61,860 bases of DNA, taken from positions 1-61,860 of the forward strand of contig QQND01000006.1 of the NCBI GenBank assembly GCA_003402745.1, in the 5' to 3' direction. Numbering within the stretch: position 1 is the stretch's first letter; each line of letters begins with the position of its first letter. This document shows positions 45,926 through 54,553 of this stretch, piece by piece. The notes under the pieces were generated by a model that saw nothing but the letters and a program-made list of their open reading frames with translations, searched no databases and was not told the origin of the DNA. Origin of the DNA: Verrucomicrobiota bacterium (GTDB lineage: Bacteria; Verrucomicrobiota; Verrucomicrobiia; Chthoniobacterales; Chthoniobacteraceae). The translations under genes were made by a program, and so were the position numbers.

Positions 45926-47581
45926 TCAGGCGGCGGGTTCCACAGCGAAACCGTTTGCCCGAGCTTGAAGAAAGCCTCCCCGTAGGTTGCAGACATTCCC
46001 AAAACCCAGCCCCTCCAGAGCACAGGCCGCGAAATATCCCCTCTGGCCTTTTTGGCAATAAGTGACGATGCGTCTGTCGCGCGGCAACTCTCCGGCGCGG
46101 CTCCGGAGTTGGGCGAGAGGAATGTGGATAGCGCCGGTCAGTTTTCCAAAAACCAACACCTCATCAGCGTCACGCACGTCCAGCAAAAGCTCCCCGGCGG
46201 GACGCCAATTTTCAGGGGGGACAGAGGCGATATCCCCGCGAGCGATGTGCCCGGCCACAAACGCGGCGGTGTTAATCGGGTCGTTGGCCGAGCCAAAGGG
46301 AGGAGCGTAGGCGAGGTCGAGAGTTTCAAGGTCAAACACGCTCATCCGCGCGGTGAGGGCCGTGGCAAGGACGTCCAAACGTTTGTCCACGCCCGCTTCC
46401 CCTAGCAACTGCGCCCCTAGCAGCCTGCCTGTGCCTTCCTCCGCCACAACCTTGATCAGGAGAGGCTTGGCGCCGGGATAGTAATGGGCGTGGCTGAAGT
46501 CCCGAGTGAGACTGGTGAAGAAGCTGAAGCCCGCCGCAGCAGCCTGTTTGGAGCTGAGGCCCGTAAAACCCGCCGTCATGTTGAGGATCCGTACAATGGA
46601 CGTGCCCAAGGCGCCAGGGTAGTTGAGCCGCGCTCCGGCCGCGTTGGCTCCCGCGATCCGACCCTGCCGGTTCGCCGGACCCGCGAGCGCAATGCGCGTG
46701 CGTGCGCCGGTCACCACATGGATGGTTTCAGCCGCATCGCCAACAGCGTATATGTCGGGGTCGGACGTTTCCATGCGGCCGTTGGTGCGGACGCCGCCAG
46801 TGGGCCCGAGTTCCAGCCCAGCCGACTTGGCAAGCTCCACCTCGGCCCGCGCGCCCGCGCTTACCAACACCAAATCCGCCTGGAGTTCCGCTCCGTCTGC
46901 AAAATGGACGGCCTTGGGAGTGAAACGGGTGGCCGTGGCGTTGAAGTGGAAAGACAGCCTGTCGGTGGGTAGCGCTTCCTGAAGGAAGCGGGCCATGTCG
47001 GCATCCATCAGGGGCAGGATGTGCGGATTTTTTTCCACAATAGTGACGTGCATTCCCCGGTGGATAAACGCCTCGGCCATCTCCAAACCGATGAACCCGC
47101 CCCCAATGACCACGGCCCGCTCTGGCTTGTCCCGCTCCAGTGCCGTCACAATGCGATCCATGTCAGGAATATCCCGCAAGGTGAACACGTGGGAGAGTTC
47201 CACTCTGGGTATGCCAGGCACAAAGGGGCGCGCCCCCTGGCTTAAAACCAACTTGTCGTAGAACTCCTCCCGGCACACTCCGTCGGGGCCGCGCACCACG
47301 ATGATTTTCCGCGCGCGCTCGATGGAAAGCACCTCATGCCCCACATGGGCGTGGATCTCGGACCGAGTTTTGAAACGTTCCGGCGTCATCACGATTAACT
47401 GGGACCGATCCACAATTTCCCCGGAAATGTGGTAGGGCAACCCGCAGTTTGCAAAAGAGATGTATGGGCCGCGTTCAAACACATGGATTTCCGCGTGCTC
47501 GTTCACGCGGCGCGCCTTTGCCGCGGCAGAGGCTCCCCCGGCGACACCGCCCACCACCAAGATCCGGCGTCGTGCAGTCAC
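45926..47581 (-). CDS. CoA-disulfide reductase/NADH oxidase-like flavoprotein fused to rhodanese
   Basis: A 551-residue fusion. The N-terminal FAD/NAD(P) oxidoreductase part (about 1-450) has the dinucleotide motif VVGGVAGGASAAAKARR and the single redox cysteine C46 in SFANCGLPYH, as in CoA-disulfide and persulfide reductases. The second nucleotide motif is VVIGGGFIGLEMAE. The C-terminal rhodanese domain (about 460-545) has the active loop CQKGQRG with C509. Such CoADR-rhodanese proteins reduce CoA persulfides or polysulfides. It starts with a GTG overlapping the upstream rhodanese stop (GTGA). Confidence 0.92.
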   Translation of the reverse strand: MTARRRILVVGGVAGGASAAAKARRVNEHAEIHVFERGPYISFANCGLPYHISGEIVDRSQLIVMTPERFKTRSEIHAHVGHEVLSIERARKIIVVRGPDGVCREEFYDKLVLSQGARPFVPGIPRVELSHVFTLRDIPDMDRIVTALERDKPERAVVIGGGFIGLEMAEAFIHRGMHVTIVEKNPHILPLMDADMARFLQEALPTDRLSFHFNATATRFTPKAVHFADGAELQADLVLVSAGARAEVELAKSAGLELGPTGGVRTNGRMETSDPDIYAVGDAAETIHVVTGARTRIALAGPANRQGRIAGANAAGARLNYPGALGTSIVRILNMTAGFTGLSSKQAAAAGFSFFTSLTRDFSHAHYYPGAKPLLIKVVAEEGTGRLLGAQLLGEAGVDKRLDVLATALTARMSVFDLETLDLAYAPPFGSANDPINTAAFVAGHIARGDIASVPPENWRPAGELLLDVRDADEVLVFGKLTGAIHIPLAQLRSRAGELPRDRRIVTYCQKGQRGYFAACALEGLGFGNVCNLRGGFLQARANGFAVEPAA

Positions 47582-48453
47582 CGGGCGCCTCCAGCGGAGG
47601 AAACAGACCTGTCCAGCGGCGCGGGCACACAGCAGGAGGGACTTCCCGCCGTTGTAGCAGGAGCAGCAGGAGCAGCAGGAGCAGCAGGAGCAGCAGGACC
47701 GCCACCGGAACTTTGCGGACGACGGTTCCAAGGCATCCGGGCCAGAAAAAGCGCCAGGCCACAAGTGCCGCTGAGTCCGGCAAAAAGCAGGCCCACCGCC
47801 ATAAACAAAGGGATCAGAGCAAACAGGGGGTGCTTAAAAATGGCGAGCGCGGCCCCCGTACCCGAGACCAAGCCGATGACGATTTGGACCTGCCGCATCA
47901 GGGGCAGCACTCTGGACGCGCCCCTTTCCACCGGCAACCCTGCGGCGGTCCACGCATCCAAACCGCCCTCCACCACCACGTTGGCAACACCCGCCTTGGC
48001 GAGAATCTCCCCAGCCTTTCCCGCACGCCCTCCCGCCTGACAAAGCACATACAACGGCCCACTGAGGTTCGCAGCACGCACGCACGCACCCGCACCCGCA
48101 CCCGCGCTGTCTGAGGTGGCGCCCTCGCGAATGCCGCTCAGACCCTGCGCAGCCCCATCAGCCCCATCAGCCCCATCAGCCCCATCAGCCCCATCAGCCC
48201 CATCAGCCCCATCAGCCCCATCGGACCAATCGGCCGGGTTCAGGACATCCAAGGGCTGGTTCACAGAACCTGCAATGTGCGCAGCCGCAAACTCCGGCGC
48301 CGTCCGCACGTCCACAATCCGGCACACGCCACCGCCCCGGAGCACCGTCGCAAGCGTCCCGACAGGAACCGTGCTGCTGGTGGACCGGACCGATGCGGGA
48401 GCCGAGCTGGTTTTTCTGGCAGCCGACGGTGAAAAATCTGGCGTCACGTTCAT
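47578..48453 (-). CDS. Rhodanese-domain protein with DUF2892 membrane segment and low-complexity inserts
   Basis: A 291-residue protein: rhodanese domain about 30-177 with active loop CQAGGRAGKA (C138), then a DUF2892-type membrane hairpin (about 190-235) and a Pro/Ala-rich tail ending in SPSCC. The rhodanese domain is interrupted by eight DGA units (78-101) between the early strand and the active site, followed by an Ala/Gly-rich stretch. ATG 48453 is chosen (48480 is also in frame but overlaps the divergent arsR start). Probable role: sulfane-sulfur transfer at the membrane, with the flavoprotein encoded next. Confidence 0.85.
   Translation of the reverse strand: MNVTPDFSPSAARKTSSAPASVRSTSSTVPVGTLATVLRGGGVCRIVDVRTAPEFAAAHIAGSVNQPLDVLNPADWSDGADGADGADGADGADGADGADGAAQGLSGIREGATSDSAGAGAGACVRAANLSGPLYVLCQAGGRAGKAGEILAKAGVANVVVEGGLDAWTAAGLPVERGASRVLPLMRQVQIVIGLVSGTGAALAIFKHPLFALIPLFMAVGLLFAGLSGTCGLALFLARMPWNRRPQSSGGGPAAPAAPAAPAAPATTAGSPSCCVPAPLDRSVSSAGGAR
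47659..47694 (-). repeat. In-frame 9-bp tandem repeat encoding (AAP)4
   Basis: Four 9-base units near the 3' end of the rhodanese gene encode Ala-Ala-Pro repeats at residues 254-265 of its tail. The unit length keeps reading frame if copies are gained or lost. Confidence 0.85.
48151..48222 (-). repeat. In-frame 9-bp tandem repeat encoding (DGA)8
   Basis: Eight identical copies of AGCCCCATC on the + strand (72 bases), read on the - strand as Asp-Gly-Ala repeats at residues 78-101 of the rhodanese protein. Perfect identity of all copies suggests recent expansion or ongoing slippage. Confidence 0.95.
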
Positions 48454-48456
48454 TTT

Positions 48457-48480
48457 ATGAATATATAACCATAAATTCAT
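48457..48480. promoter_or_regulatory. ArsR-type operator in the divergent arsR/rhodanese spacer
   Basis: ATGAATATAT-AACC-ATAAATTCAT: 10-base arms matching at nine positions around a 4-base centre. The TGAA...TTCA ends fit the SmtB/ArsR operator style. It overlaps the arsR start codon and lies three bases from the rhodanese start, so binding would block both genes. Confidence 0.75.
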
Positions 48481-48784
48481 GAGTCAAGCAGCTTTCACTC
48501 CAGCCCTTTCCCCAACCCAACTAGAAAGCGTCGCCGCACTCTTTAAAATTCTTGGCGAACCGATGCGGCTGCGGATCCTCCAGAGCGTCTGCCACGGGCC
48601 GCGACATGTGGGGGACATTGTTTCCTGCACGGGGGCGACCCAGCCCAATATTTCCAAACACCTCAGTCTTTTGGTCGCGGCCAAAGTGCTCGAGCGCCGG
48701 AAGGCAGGGAGGCAAGTGGTCTACAGCCTGCGCGACCCGCTGGTGACAAAGCTCTGTGAAACCGTCAGTTCCTCGTTGAGTTGA
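48479..48784 (+). CDS. ArsR/SmtB-family repressor, possible persulfide sensor
   Basis: A 101-residue winged-helix repressor with the ArsR core LFKILGEPMRLRILQSV and recognition helix QPNISKHLSLLVAA. Cysteines are at 38, 50 and 93; the pair C38 and C93 sits about where the two sulfur-sensing cysteines occur in BigR/SqrR (one in helix 2, one in helix 5). No metal box (ELCVCD) is present. Divergent from the rhodanese and CoA-disulfide-reductase genes, with a dyad operator over its own start, so it probably derepresses them upon sulfane-sulfur stress. Confidence 0.85.
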   Translation: MSQAAFTPALSPTQLESVAALFKILGEPMRLRILQSVCHGPRHVGDIVSCTGATQPNISKHLSLLVAAKVLERRKAGRQVVYSLRDPLVTKLCETVSSSLS

Positions 48785-48823
48785 GCCTTTCGTTGCGCTG
48801 AAATCCACCCCCGCCCTTCTTGT

Positions 48824-49720
48824 ATGATCACCCCGTCCCGCTGCTCCTCCCTTTTCCTTGCCGCCCAGTTGCTTTTGCCGCCCGTGCAGGCCTTCTCCTC
48901 GCCCCAACCAGGCACGCCTGAAAAACTCCCCCTCTGGCACGGCGAAGCGCCCATCGGAGGCGGCGCAACCGCCCCCTCCAGCGCCGCGATCACGGTTCAT
49001 TTGCCGGAACACCCCAATGGCGCCGCCATGGTGATTTGTCCGGGGGGCGGCTATGGCGGCCTGGTGACAGGGGCCGAGGGTCATGGCATCGCAACCTGGC
49101 TAAACGCCCACGGCATCGCGGGAATTGTTTTGGAGTACAGGCTGCCAAAAGGAAACGCCTTCCTCCCGCTCGCGGATGCACAGCGCGCGATTCGGACCAC
49201 ACGCGCCCGGGCCGGGGACTGGAAAATTAACCCGGAGAAGATCGGGATCATTGGATTTTCAGCAGGAGGCCATCTTGCCTCGACAGCCGGAACACATTTT
49301 TCGGAAGGCCAACCCGCCTCGGACGACCTGATGGAGCGGGTTTCCAGCCGTCCGGATTTCATGGTGTTGGTTTATCCCGTGGTCACCATGGGGGCCGGAA
49401 CGCATGCGGGATCGAAGAAAAATTTACTCGGCGAAAACCCTTCTGCGGCGGCCGTCGAAAACTTTTCCAACGAAAAACAGGTCTCGGAGCGGACGCCTCC
49501 CGCCTATTTGGCACACGCGCTGAATGATACGGTCGTCCCCCCGGAGCACAGCTCCAACTTTTACAAAGCGCTGCAGGCGGCACGGGTTCCCTCCAGGTAC
49601 TTAGAACTCCCGAGCGGTGGGCATGGATTGAATGGGTACAAGGGGCCGATGTGGGAGGCTTGGCAGGCCGGGGCGCTGGGGTGGCTGCAGGAAATGGGCT
49701 TCACCCCCGCCGACAAGTAG
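48824..49720 (+). CDS. Exported alpha/beta hydrolase (esterase, acetyl-xylan-esterase-like)
   Basis: A 298-residue secreted hydrolase with a signal peptide (about 1-23). CPGGGYGGLV near residue 72 supplies the oxyanion hole, GFSAGGHLAS near residue 145 the nucleophilic Ser, HALNDTVVPPEHS the acid and SGGHGLNGY the His. This motif set is common in carbohydrate esterases and dipeptidyl-peptidase-like hydrolases of polysaccharide degraders. Probably deacetylates sugars outside the cytoplasm. Not clearly linked to the neighbouring arsR gene. Confidence 0.88.
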   Translation: MITPSRCSSLFLAAQLLLPPVQAFSSPQPGTPEKLPLWHGEAPIGGGATAPSSAAITVHLPEHPNGAAMVICPGGGYGGLVTGAEGHGIATWLNAHGIAGIVLEYRLPKGNAFLPLADAQRAIRTTRARAGDWKINPEKIGIIGFSAGGHLASTAGTHFSEGQPASDDLMERVSSRPDFMVLVYPVVTMGAGTHAGSKKNLLGENPSAAAVENFSNEKQVSERTPPAYLAHALNDTVVPPEHSSNFYKALQAARVPSRYLELPSGGHGLNGYKGPMWEAWQAGALGWLQEMGFTPADK

Positions 49721-49808
49721 GCCACTTTTTGTTTTTTAAATGAGCATTCAAAATCGGGCTTGCTGAGAACCCCCTCGCGGCCTAGCCTCCCCTTCCCTTC
49801 ACGGGAAT

Positions 49809-49893
49809 GGGTAGATACCGAAGTGGCCAAACGGGGTGGACTGTAAATCCGCTGTCTCTGACTTCGCAGGTTCGAATCCTGCTCTGCCCACCA
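49809..49893 (+). tRNA. tRNA-Tyr (GTA)
   Basis: An 85-base class II tRNA. Acceptor stem GGGTAGA pairs with TCTGCCC (one G-T pair), discriminator A, and CCA is encoded. Anticodon stem GTGGA/TCCGC frames the loop CTGTAAA, with anticodon GTA at 49843-49845. A long variable arm follows, as expected for tRNA-Tyr, and the T loop TTCGAAT is intact. Confidence 0.96.
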
Positions 49894-49894
49894 T

Positions 49895-49911
49895 TTTCGC
49901 AGTCTGCGAAA
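49895..49911. other. Short hairpin directly after tRNA-Tyr
   Basis: TTTCGCAG/CTGCGAAA around one T forms a near-perfect dyad immediately after the tRNA 3' end. It could mark the transcript end or a processing site, but there is no T-run on the + strand. Confidence 0.4.
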
Positions 49912-50073
49912 TGAAGAAACACCAAGCATCGCCGGGGTCTAGGGCGCCTGCGCGGTCTGTGGTCGCAACTTTAAAATGCATTTGCCTGCCCAAGCGCCGT
50001 ACTTCTCACGATCGGCTCTTTCCCGATCTCCCCGGCTCAGTTTATTCTTTAGGTCTCTTTTTTAAGCTCGCCC

Positions 50074-50850
50074 ATGACCTCGCCTCTTTCTCCCTCATCC
50101 CTCTCTCACGCCCGCACCACAGCGATCGCCGCAGCCCGCGCTGCAGGAGATTTGATTCGCTCGCAATTCGGACGGCCTCTCGACGTCGCGCAAATGCTTG
50201 CGCACGACATCAAGCTCGATCTGGACGTGCAATCCCAAGATCTGATCACTTCAGCATTGCTCACCGCATTTCCAAGCCACGCCATCTATGGAGAGGAAGG
50301 CATCGCCGGCGATCAGAACAGCGACTGGCAGTGGATTGTCGACCCCATCGACGGCACGGTTAACTTCTTTTATTCCATCCCGCACTTTTGCATCTCCATC
50401 GCGCTCCGCCACAAGGGAGATATCGTTTTGGGCGTCATCTACGATCCGATGCGGGACGAACTCTGGGAAGTGGAAAAGGGCGGCACACCGACCTTAAACG
50501 GACAGGCTTTCCGCGTGAGCCAGCGCACGCGTCTGTCCGACGCGGTGGTCAGTGTAGGCATGTCCAAGTCCGCCGACGTCGCCAAACAGGCGACCATGAT
50601 TTTGGAAAAATACGTGCACCGCGCGCGCAAATGCCGCCTGATGGGCAGCGCAGCGCTCGACCTCGCCTACGTGGCGTGCGGCCGGCTGGACGCCTACATC
50701 GAGCAGTCCGTCAGCCTGTGGGATGTCGCCGCCGGACAGCTTCTTGTGGAGGCCGCAGGCGGCAGGTTCGAATCCGTGGCAAGGGAAGACAACCCCGACA
50801 AAATAAGCGTCCGTGCCTGGAACGGTCTCATCGATTTGAACGTCGAATGA
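50074..50850 (+). CDS. Inositol monophosphatase family protein (SuhB-like)
   Basis: Mg-dependent, Li-sensitive phosphatase family, 258 residues. Metal motifs: GEEGIAGD near residue 72, WIVDPIDGTVNFFYSIPHFCIS near residue 87 (D-P-I-D-G-T) and the C-terminal WDVAAGQLLVEAAGG. Members hydrolyse inositol phosphates, and SuhB also assists rRNA transcription; PAP phosphatases are a related alternative. Overlaps ispF by four bases (ATGA), so it is likely housekeeping. Confidence 0.92.
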   Translation: MTSPLSPSSLSHARTTAIAAARAAGDLIRSQFGRPLDVAQMLAHDIKLDLDVQSQDLITSALLTAFPSHAIYGEEGIAGDQNSDWQWIVDPIDGTVNFFYSIPHFCISIALRHKGDIVLGVIYDPMRDELWEVEKGGTPTLNGQAFRVSQRTRLSDAVVSVGMSKSADVAKQATMILEKYVHRARKCRLMGSAALDLAYVACGRLDAYIEQSVSLWDVAAGQLLVEAAGGRFESVAREDNPDKISVRAWNGLIDLNVE

Positions 50851-51365
50851 GCGCCGCAAACCCTCCAATGCTCCCGCTCACGGGTCTGGGTTACGACGTC
50901 CATCCTTTCGTCGCCGGCCGTCCCCTCATTCTCGGAGGCGTTGAGATCCCCTCGCCACGCGGCCTCGACGGCCATTCCGACGCGGACGTCCTTTGTCATG
51001 CAATCGCAGACGCCTTACTCGGAGCTGTTGGCGAAAAGGATATCGGGTTTCATTTCCCAAACACCGATCCCTCCCTGCGGGGCATCAGTTCGCTTGAACT
51101 CCTGCGCCGGGTCATGGTTGTTTTAAGCCGCCACCATGCGAGGCTGGTGAATGTCGATTCCACACTTGTGGCCGAGGCGCCAAAAATAAACCCACACGTC
51201 GAAGCGATGCGGGCCCGTCTTTCTGAAGTGCTCGGAATCTCCCCAGCCCGCATCGGAATCAAGGCCACCACGAATGAACGGATGGGCTTCGTGGGACGAG
51301 AGGAAGGAATTGCAGCGCTCGCCGTGGCCACGGTTCTCATCCCGGACCAAATTTCCCCGCTCTAA
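50847..51365 (+). CDS. ispF: 2-C-methyl-D-erythritol 2,4-cyclodiphosphate synthase
   Basis: MEP-pathway enzyme forming the cyclic diphosphate intermediate of isoprenoid synthesis; 172 residues. The zinc-binding GLGYDVHPF opening, DGHSDADVLCHAIADALLG, DIGFHFPNTDP and TTNERMGFVGREEGIAA are all present. The ATG overlaps the IMPase stop. The pathway partner ispD is not in the window. Confidence 0.97.
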   Translation: MSAANPPMLPLTGLGYDVHPFVAGRPLILGGVEIPSPRGLDGHSDADVLCHAIADALLGAVGEKDIGFHFPNTDPSLRGISSLELLRRVMVVLSRHHARLVNVDSTLVAEAPKINPHVEAMRARLSEVLGISPARIGIKATTNERMGFVGREEGIAALAVATVLIPDQISPL

Positions 51366-51432
51366 GTTCGCCCGCCGGATCGGACCGGAAAATGCACCCA
51401 GCCTTCTTAGGACTTACTAACGAACCCTCTCT

Positions 51433-52839
51433 GTGACCACTTCCGTCTGTTTGTTCAACACTGCCACCCGCACCGTCGAAACCTTCAAGCCGCTGGATCC
51501 TGCCGGACGAAGCGTGAAGATGTACACTTGCGGTCCAACGGTTTATAACTTCGCCCATATCGGCAACTTCCGGGCGTATATTTTCGAAGACCTGCTGCAG
51601 AGGCACCTTGAAGCGCGCGGCTTCGAGGTCAATCGCGTGATGAACCTCACGGACGTCGACGACAAGACAATCGCAGGCTGCAAAAAATGCGGCGTGCCGC
51701 TCGCGGAGTTCACGGCGAAATTTAAAACGGCCTTCTTCGAAGACCTCCAAACCCTGCGGATCAAACCCGCGGCTCATTATCCAGCTGCAACCGCGCCCGA
51801 ATACATCGCGCGGATGATTGAGATGATCCAGACGCTCCAGGATCAAGACATTGCTTACAAGGCAGACGACGGTTCCGTCTATTTCCGGATCGCAAAATTT
51901 CCGCGGTACGGCCAGTTGGCGCATCTAAATCTGGAGGAGTTGCGTCCCTCGGGTCGAATTCAGAACGACGAATACGAGAAGGAGGCGGTCGGCGATTTCG
52001 CTTTGTGGAAAGCGTGGAATGCTGACGATGGCGACGTTTGGTGGGAGAGCCCTTGGGGCAGAGGCCGGCCAGGCTGGCACATTGAATGCAGCGCGATGGC
52101 CACGGCGTTGCTCGGTCCAGAACTCGACATTCACTGCGGTGGTGTCGATAATATTTTTCCACACCACGAGGCGGAAATCGCACAGTCGGAGTGTGTAACC
52201 GGCCATCACTTTTCGCGCTACTGGCTGCACTGCGCGCACCTCATGGTGGAGGGTCAGAAGATGGCGAAGTCCGCCGGCAATTTTTACACCCTGCGGGATT
52301 TGTTGGAAAGAGGATACACGGGCCGCGAAATCCGCTACGTCCTGCTGAGTGTCCATTACAGGCTTCCGCTCAACTTTACGCTCAGCGGGTTGGACGCGGC
52401 CCGCACCGCGCTGGTGCGGATTGACGCCTGGCTGGAGCGCCTCCGGACGCTTGCCGGCGCTGCCACCGCGGCCGAGGCCCCGGCCGACCTCGCCATGAAC
52501 CGTTTTCTGGAAGCCCTCGACGACGACCTCAACATCTCCGGGGCACTCGGCCAGCTCTTTGACTGGATCCGCGACTCCAACCGGGCCATGGACGCGGGCC
52601 ACGTTTCTCCCGCCTCCGCGGCGCGCACCCTCGCAGATTTCGCCACCCTGAACTCCATTTTGGAAATAGACGCCGACAAGGCCCTCATTCCCGAGGGTGT
52701 TCTCGCCCTCGTGCAACAGCGCCGGGCCGCCCGAGAAGCACGAGACTGGGCCCGTTCGGACGAGTTGCGAGATGCCGTCACAGCCCTCGGCTGGCAGGTC
52801 AAAGACACCAAACAGGGCCCGCAGATCACGCGGAACTAG
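51433..52839 (+). CDS. cysS: Cysteinyl-tRNA synthetase
   Basis: Class I synthetase charging tRNA-Cys, 468 residues, GTG start. Zinc Cys C33 in YTCGPTVYNF, the HIGH-like HIGN at 42-45, NLTDVDDKTI, GWHIECSAMA, and the KMSKS-type loop QKMAKSAGNFYTLRDL. The C-terminal helical domain is complete. Follows ispF by 67 bases, an arrangement seen in several bacteria. Confidence 0.97.
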   Translation: MTTSVCLFNTATRTVETFKPLDPAGRSVKMYTCGPTVYNFAHIGNFRAYIFEDLLQRHLEARGFEVNRVMNLTDVDDKTIAGCKKCGVPLAEFTAKFKTAFFEDLQTLRIKPAAHYPAATAPEYIARMIEMIQTLQDQDIAYKADDGSVYFRIAKFPRYGQLAHLNLEELRPSGRIQNDEYEKEAVGDFALWKAWNADDGDVWWESPWGRGRPGWHIECSAMATALLGPELDIHCGGVDNIFPHHEAEIAQSECVTGHHFSRYWLHCAHLMVEGQKMAKSAGNFYTLRDLLERGYTGREIRYVLLSVHYRLPLNFTLSGLDAARTALVRIDAWLERLRTLAGAATAAEAPADLAMNRFLEALDDDLNISGALGQLFDWIRDSNRAMDAGHVSPASAARTLADFATLNSILEIDADKALIPEGVLALVQQRRAAREARDWARSDELRDAVTALGWQVKDTKQGPQITRN

Positions 52840-52925
52840 CCATCCGACGGTTTTGGCGTGTTATTTCCCAAACATTTGGCAAAGTTTCTACCCGCCCGTT
52901 TTCCTATCTCCCGCACCCCATTCAG

Positions 52926-53615
52926 ATGTCCGCTCTTTATAGCCCAGAGACTTACCTAGACCTTCAACACTCTGAGCACCGCATGCTTTTTGAGAGCGCG
53001 GTGAACGTTTGGGAAGCACTTTCTCAAATCAGCAGCTATCTCCAGTTCCGGCTGAAGCCAGGCATTCACGGGCGCTTGATCGGAAAACCGTTCATCAGCG
53101 GGGCCGTTTTTATCGGGGCGGGCACCGTGATCGAGCAGGGAGCAATGATCAAAGGGCCGGCCTGGATCGGCGAGGGCTGTGAAATCCGCAACGGGTGTTA
53201 CATTCGCGAAAACGTGATCGTCGGTTCCGGGTGTGTTCTCGGAAATTCTTGTGAGTTTAAAAACTCCATCATTTTTGACGAAGCCCAGATCCCTCATTTC
53301 AATTACGTGGGAGATTCCATCCTGGGGTTCCGAGCGCACCTGGGAGCGGGCGTCATCCTTTCAAACGTGCGCCTAGATCATTCCGAGGTGGTTGTACCAA
53401 ACCAAGCCGGCGGTTACCTGCCAACAGGGCTCCGAAAGTTTGGAGCCATTCTTGGCGACCGGACGGAAATAGGCTGCAATTCAGTGCTCAACCCAGGTTC
53501 GATCATCGGTCGCAACTCGATGCTTTATCCCGGCACGCAGTGGAAGGGCGTCCTTCCCGCCAACTCCACGGTAAAAACGATTCAAACTCAACAGGTGGTG
53601 GAACGCCGCCCCTAG
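52926..53615 (+). CDS. Left-handed beta-helix acyl/nucleotidyltransferase-like protein (GlmU C-domain type)
   Basis: A 229-residue hexapeptide-repeat protein. Repeats of the [LIV]-G-x-x-x-x type run from about residue 55 to 205 (VFIGAGTVIEQGAMIKGP, CYIRENVIVGSGCVLGNSCEF, AILGDRTEIGCNSVLNPGSIIGRNSMLYPG). There is a GlmU-like loop with Asn/Tyr near FNYVGDSILG. It lacks the N-terminal uridylyltransferase domain of GlmU, so it may be an acetyltransferase or a carbonic-anhydrase-like relative. Substrate unknown. Confidence 0.8.
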   Translation: MSALYSPETYLDLQHSEHRMLFESAVNVWEALSQISSYLQFRLKPGIHGRLIGKPFISGAVFIGAGTVIEQGAMIKGPAWIGEGCEIRNGCYIRENVIVGSGCVLGNSCEFKNSIIFDEAQIPHFNYVGDSILGFRAHLGAGVILSNVRLDHSEVVVPNQAGGYLPTGLRKFGAILGDRTEIGCNSVLNPGSIIGRNSMLYPGTQWKGVLPANSTVKTIQTQQVVERRP

Positions 53616-53646
53616 CCACGCGATTTAATCCCAAAACTTTCCCGCT

Positions 53647-54366
53647 ATGTCCAAACCCTCCTCCTCCCCCCACGAAGACGTCCACGGCTTTGACCCTCTT
53701 GCGTTCTGGATCCAGTACCGGAGTGCGATCCGCGCGAGCATCGCCGCTTTGCTGGCGGTCATGGTGGTGTACACGGTTTCAGAACTCGTCGCCCACCAGC
53801 GCAGACAGGCTGCTGCAGAGGCTTTCGCGCTCGCGAAAAACTCCGAGCAACTCGCAGCTTTCATCAAAGACCACGCCGGGCAGCCAGCCGCAGGAAATGC
53901 CGCCCTTCTACTTTCGGGCAAGCAACGCGCCGAAGGCCAGATCGAGGAAGCGCTCAAAACCCTGACTTCCTTTATCGCCGAAAACCCGAAACACCCGCTC
54001 CTTGGCAGTGCGCATCTGGCCGTCGCCTCAATCCTCGAACAACAGGGGAAACAAGAGGAAGCAATCGTCGCCTACCGCCGCCTTGTCTCCATCGAACCCC
54101 GCGGAATGGCCGCGCCGGTGGCTTTTTTGCGCATGGCTCGCATTTATAGAATCCAGAACAAGAACGACGAGGCAAAGGCAATGTACGAAAGCCTGCAAAG
54201 CCAGTTTCCAACGTCCGCGTTCGCCAATGAAGCACTGCAGGAAGGCCAGGAACTCAGCGGACCTGCAACACTCCCGTCCGCCGTCCCCGCGACGCCTGTA
54301 ACCGCCCCCGCCCCGACGCCCGCCCCGACGCCCGCCCCGGCCCCGGAGCCCGCGCCCAACAAGTAG
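53647..54366 (+). CDS. YfgM-like membrane-anchored TPR protein
   Basis: A 239-residue protein: short cytoplasmic N-terminus, one membrane helix (about 33-50), a TPR-type helical region (about 55-205), and a Pro/Ala/Thr-rich tail. The design matches YfgM, which links the Sec translocon with periplasmic chaperones. The tail's PAPTPAP repeats are low complexity. It follows the beta-helix gene by 31 bases. Confidence 0.7.
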   Translation: MSKPSSSPHEDVHGFDPLAFWIQYRSAIRASIAALLAVMVVYTVSELVAHQRRQAAAEAFALAKNSEQLAAFIKDHAGQPAAGNAALLLSGKQRAEGQIEEALKTLTSFIAENPKHPLLGSAHLAVASILEQQGKQEEAIVAYRRLVSIEPRGMAAPVAFLRMARIYRIQNKNDEAKAMYESLQSQFPTSAFANEALQEGQELSGPATLPSAVPATPVTAPAPTPAPTPAPAPEPAPNK

Positions 54367-54413
54367 TAACGGGTAAAATGCGGTTTCTATGCCGGAGGCA
54401 TCTAAGCCTTTAG

Positions 54414-54443
54414 CCGGTGGTTGAGCGCGAGCGACACCACCGG
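54414..54443. other. Hairpin between convergent genes
   Basis: CCGGTGGT at 54414-54421 pairs exactly with ACCACCGG at 54436-54443 across a 14-base loop, between the TPR gene and the convergent isomerase gene. There is no T-run on the + strand side, so it may be a weak or RNA-stability structure rather than a classic terminator. Confidence 0.4.
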
Positions 54444-54553
54444 AATCGGTTCCAAAAAAAGCGCGCATCCTGAAGGGATGCCAGCATGCGAACCATTTTT
54501 AAGGTTGCTCGGGACACTGTGGATCCAGCGCCGCGAAACCGCAGCCCCGCCCC

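Noticed and set aside
48151-48222. Regular repeats that might be taken for a CRISPR array
   Set aside because: Units are 9 bp with no spacers and are translated as DGA repeats; no cas genes are present despite a WYL regulator at 59389.
49809-49893. tRNA-Tyr as an integration site
   Set aside because: No integrase, no repeat of the tRNA 3' end and no foreign-looking genes follow; the downstream genes are housekeeping.
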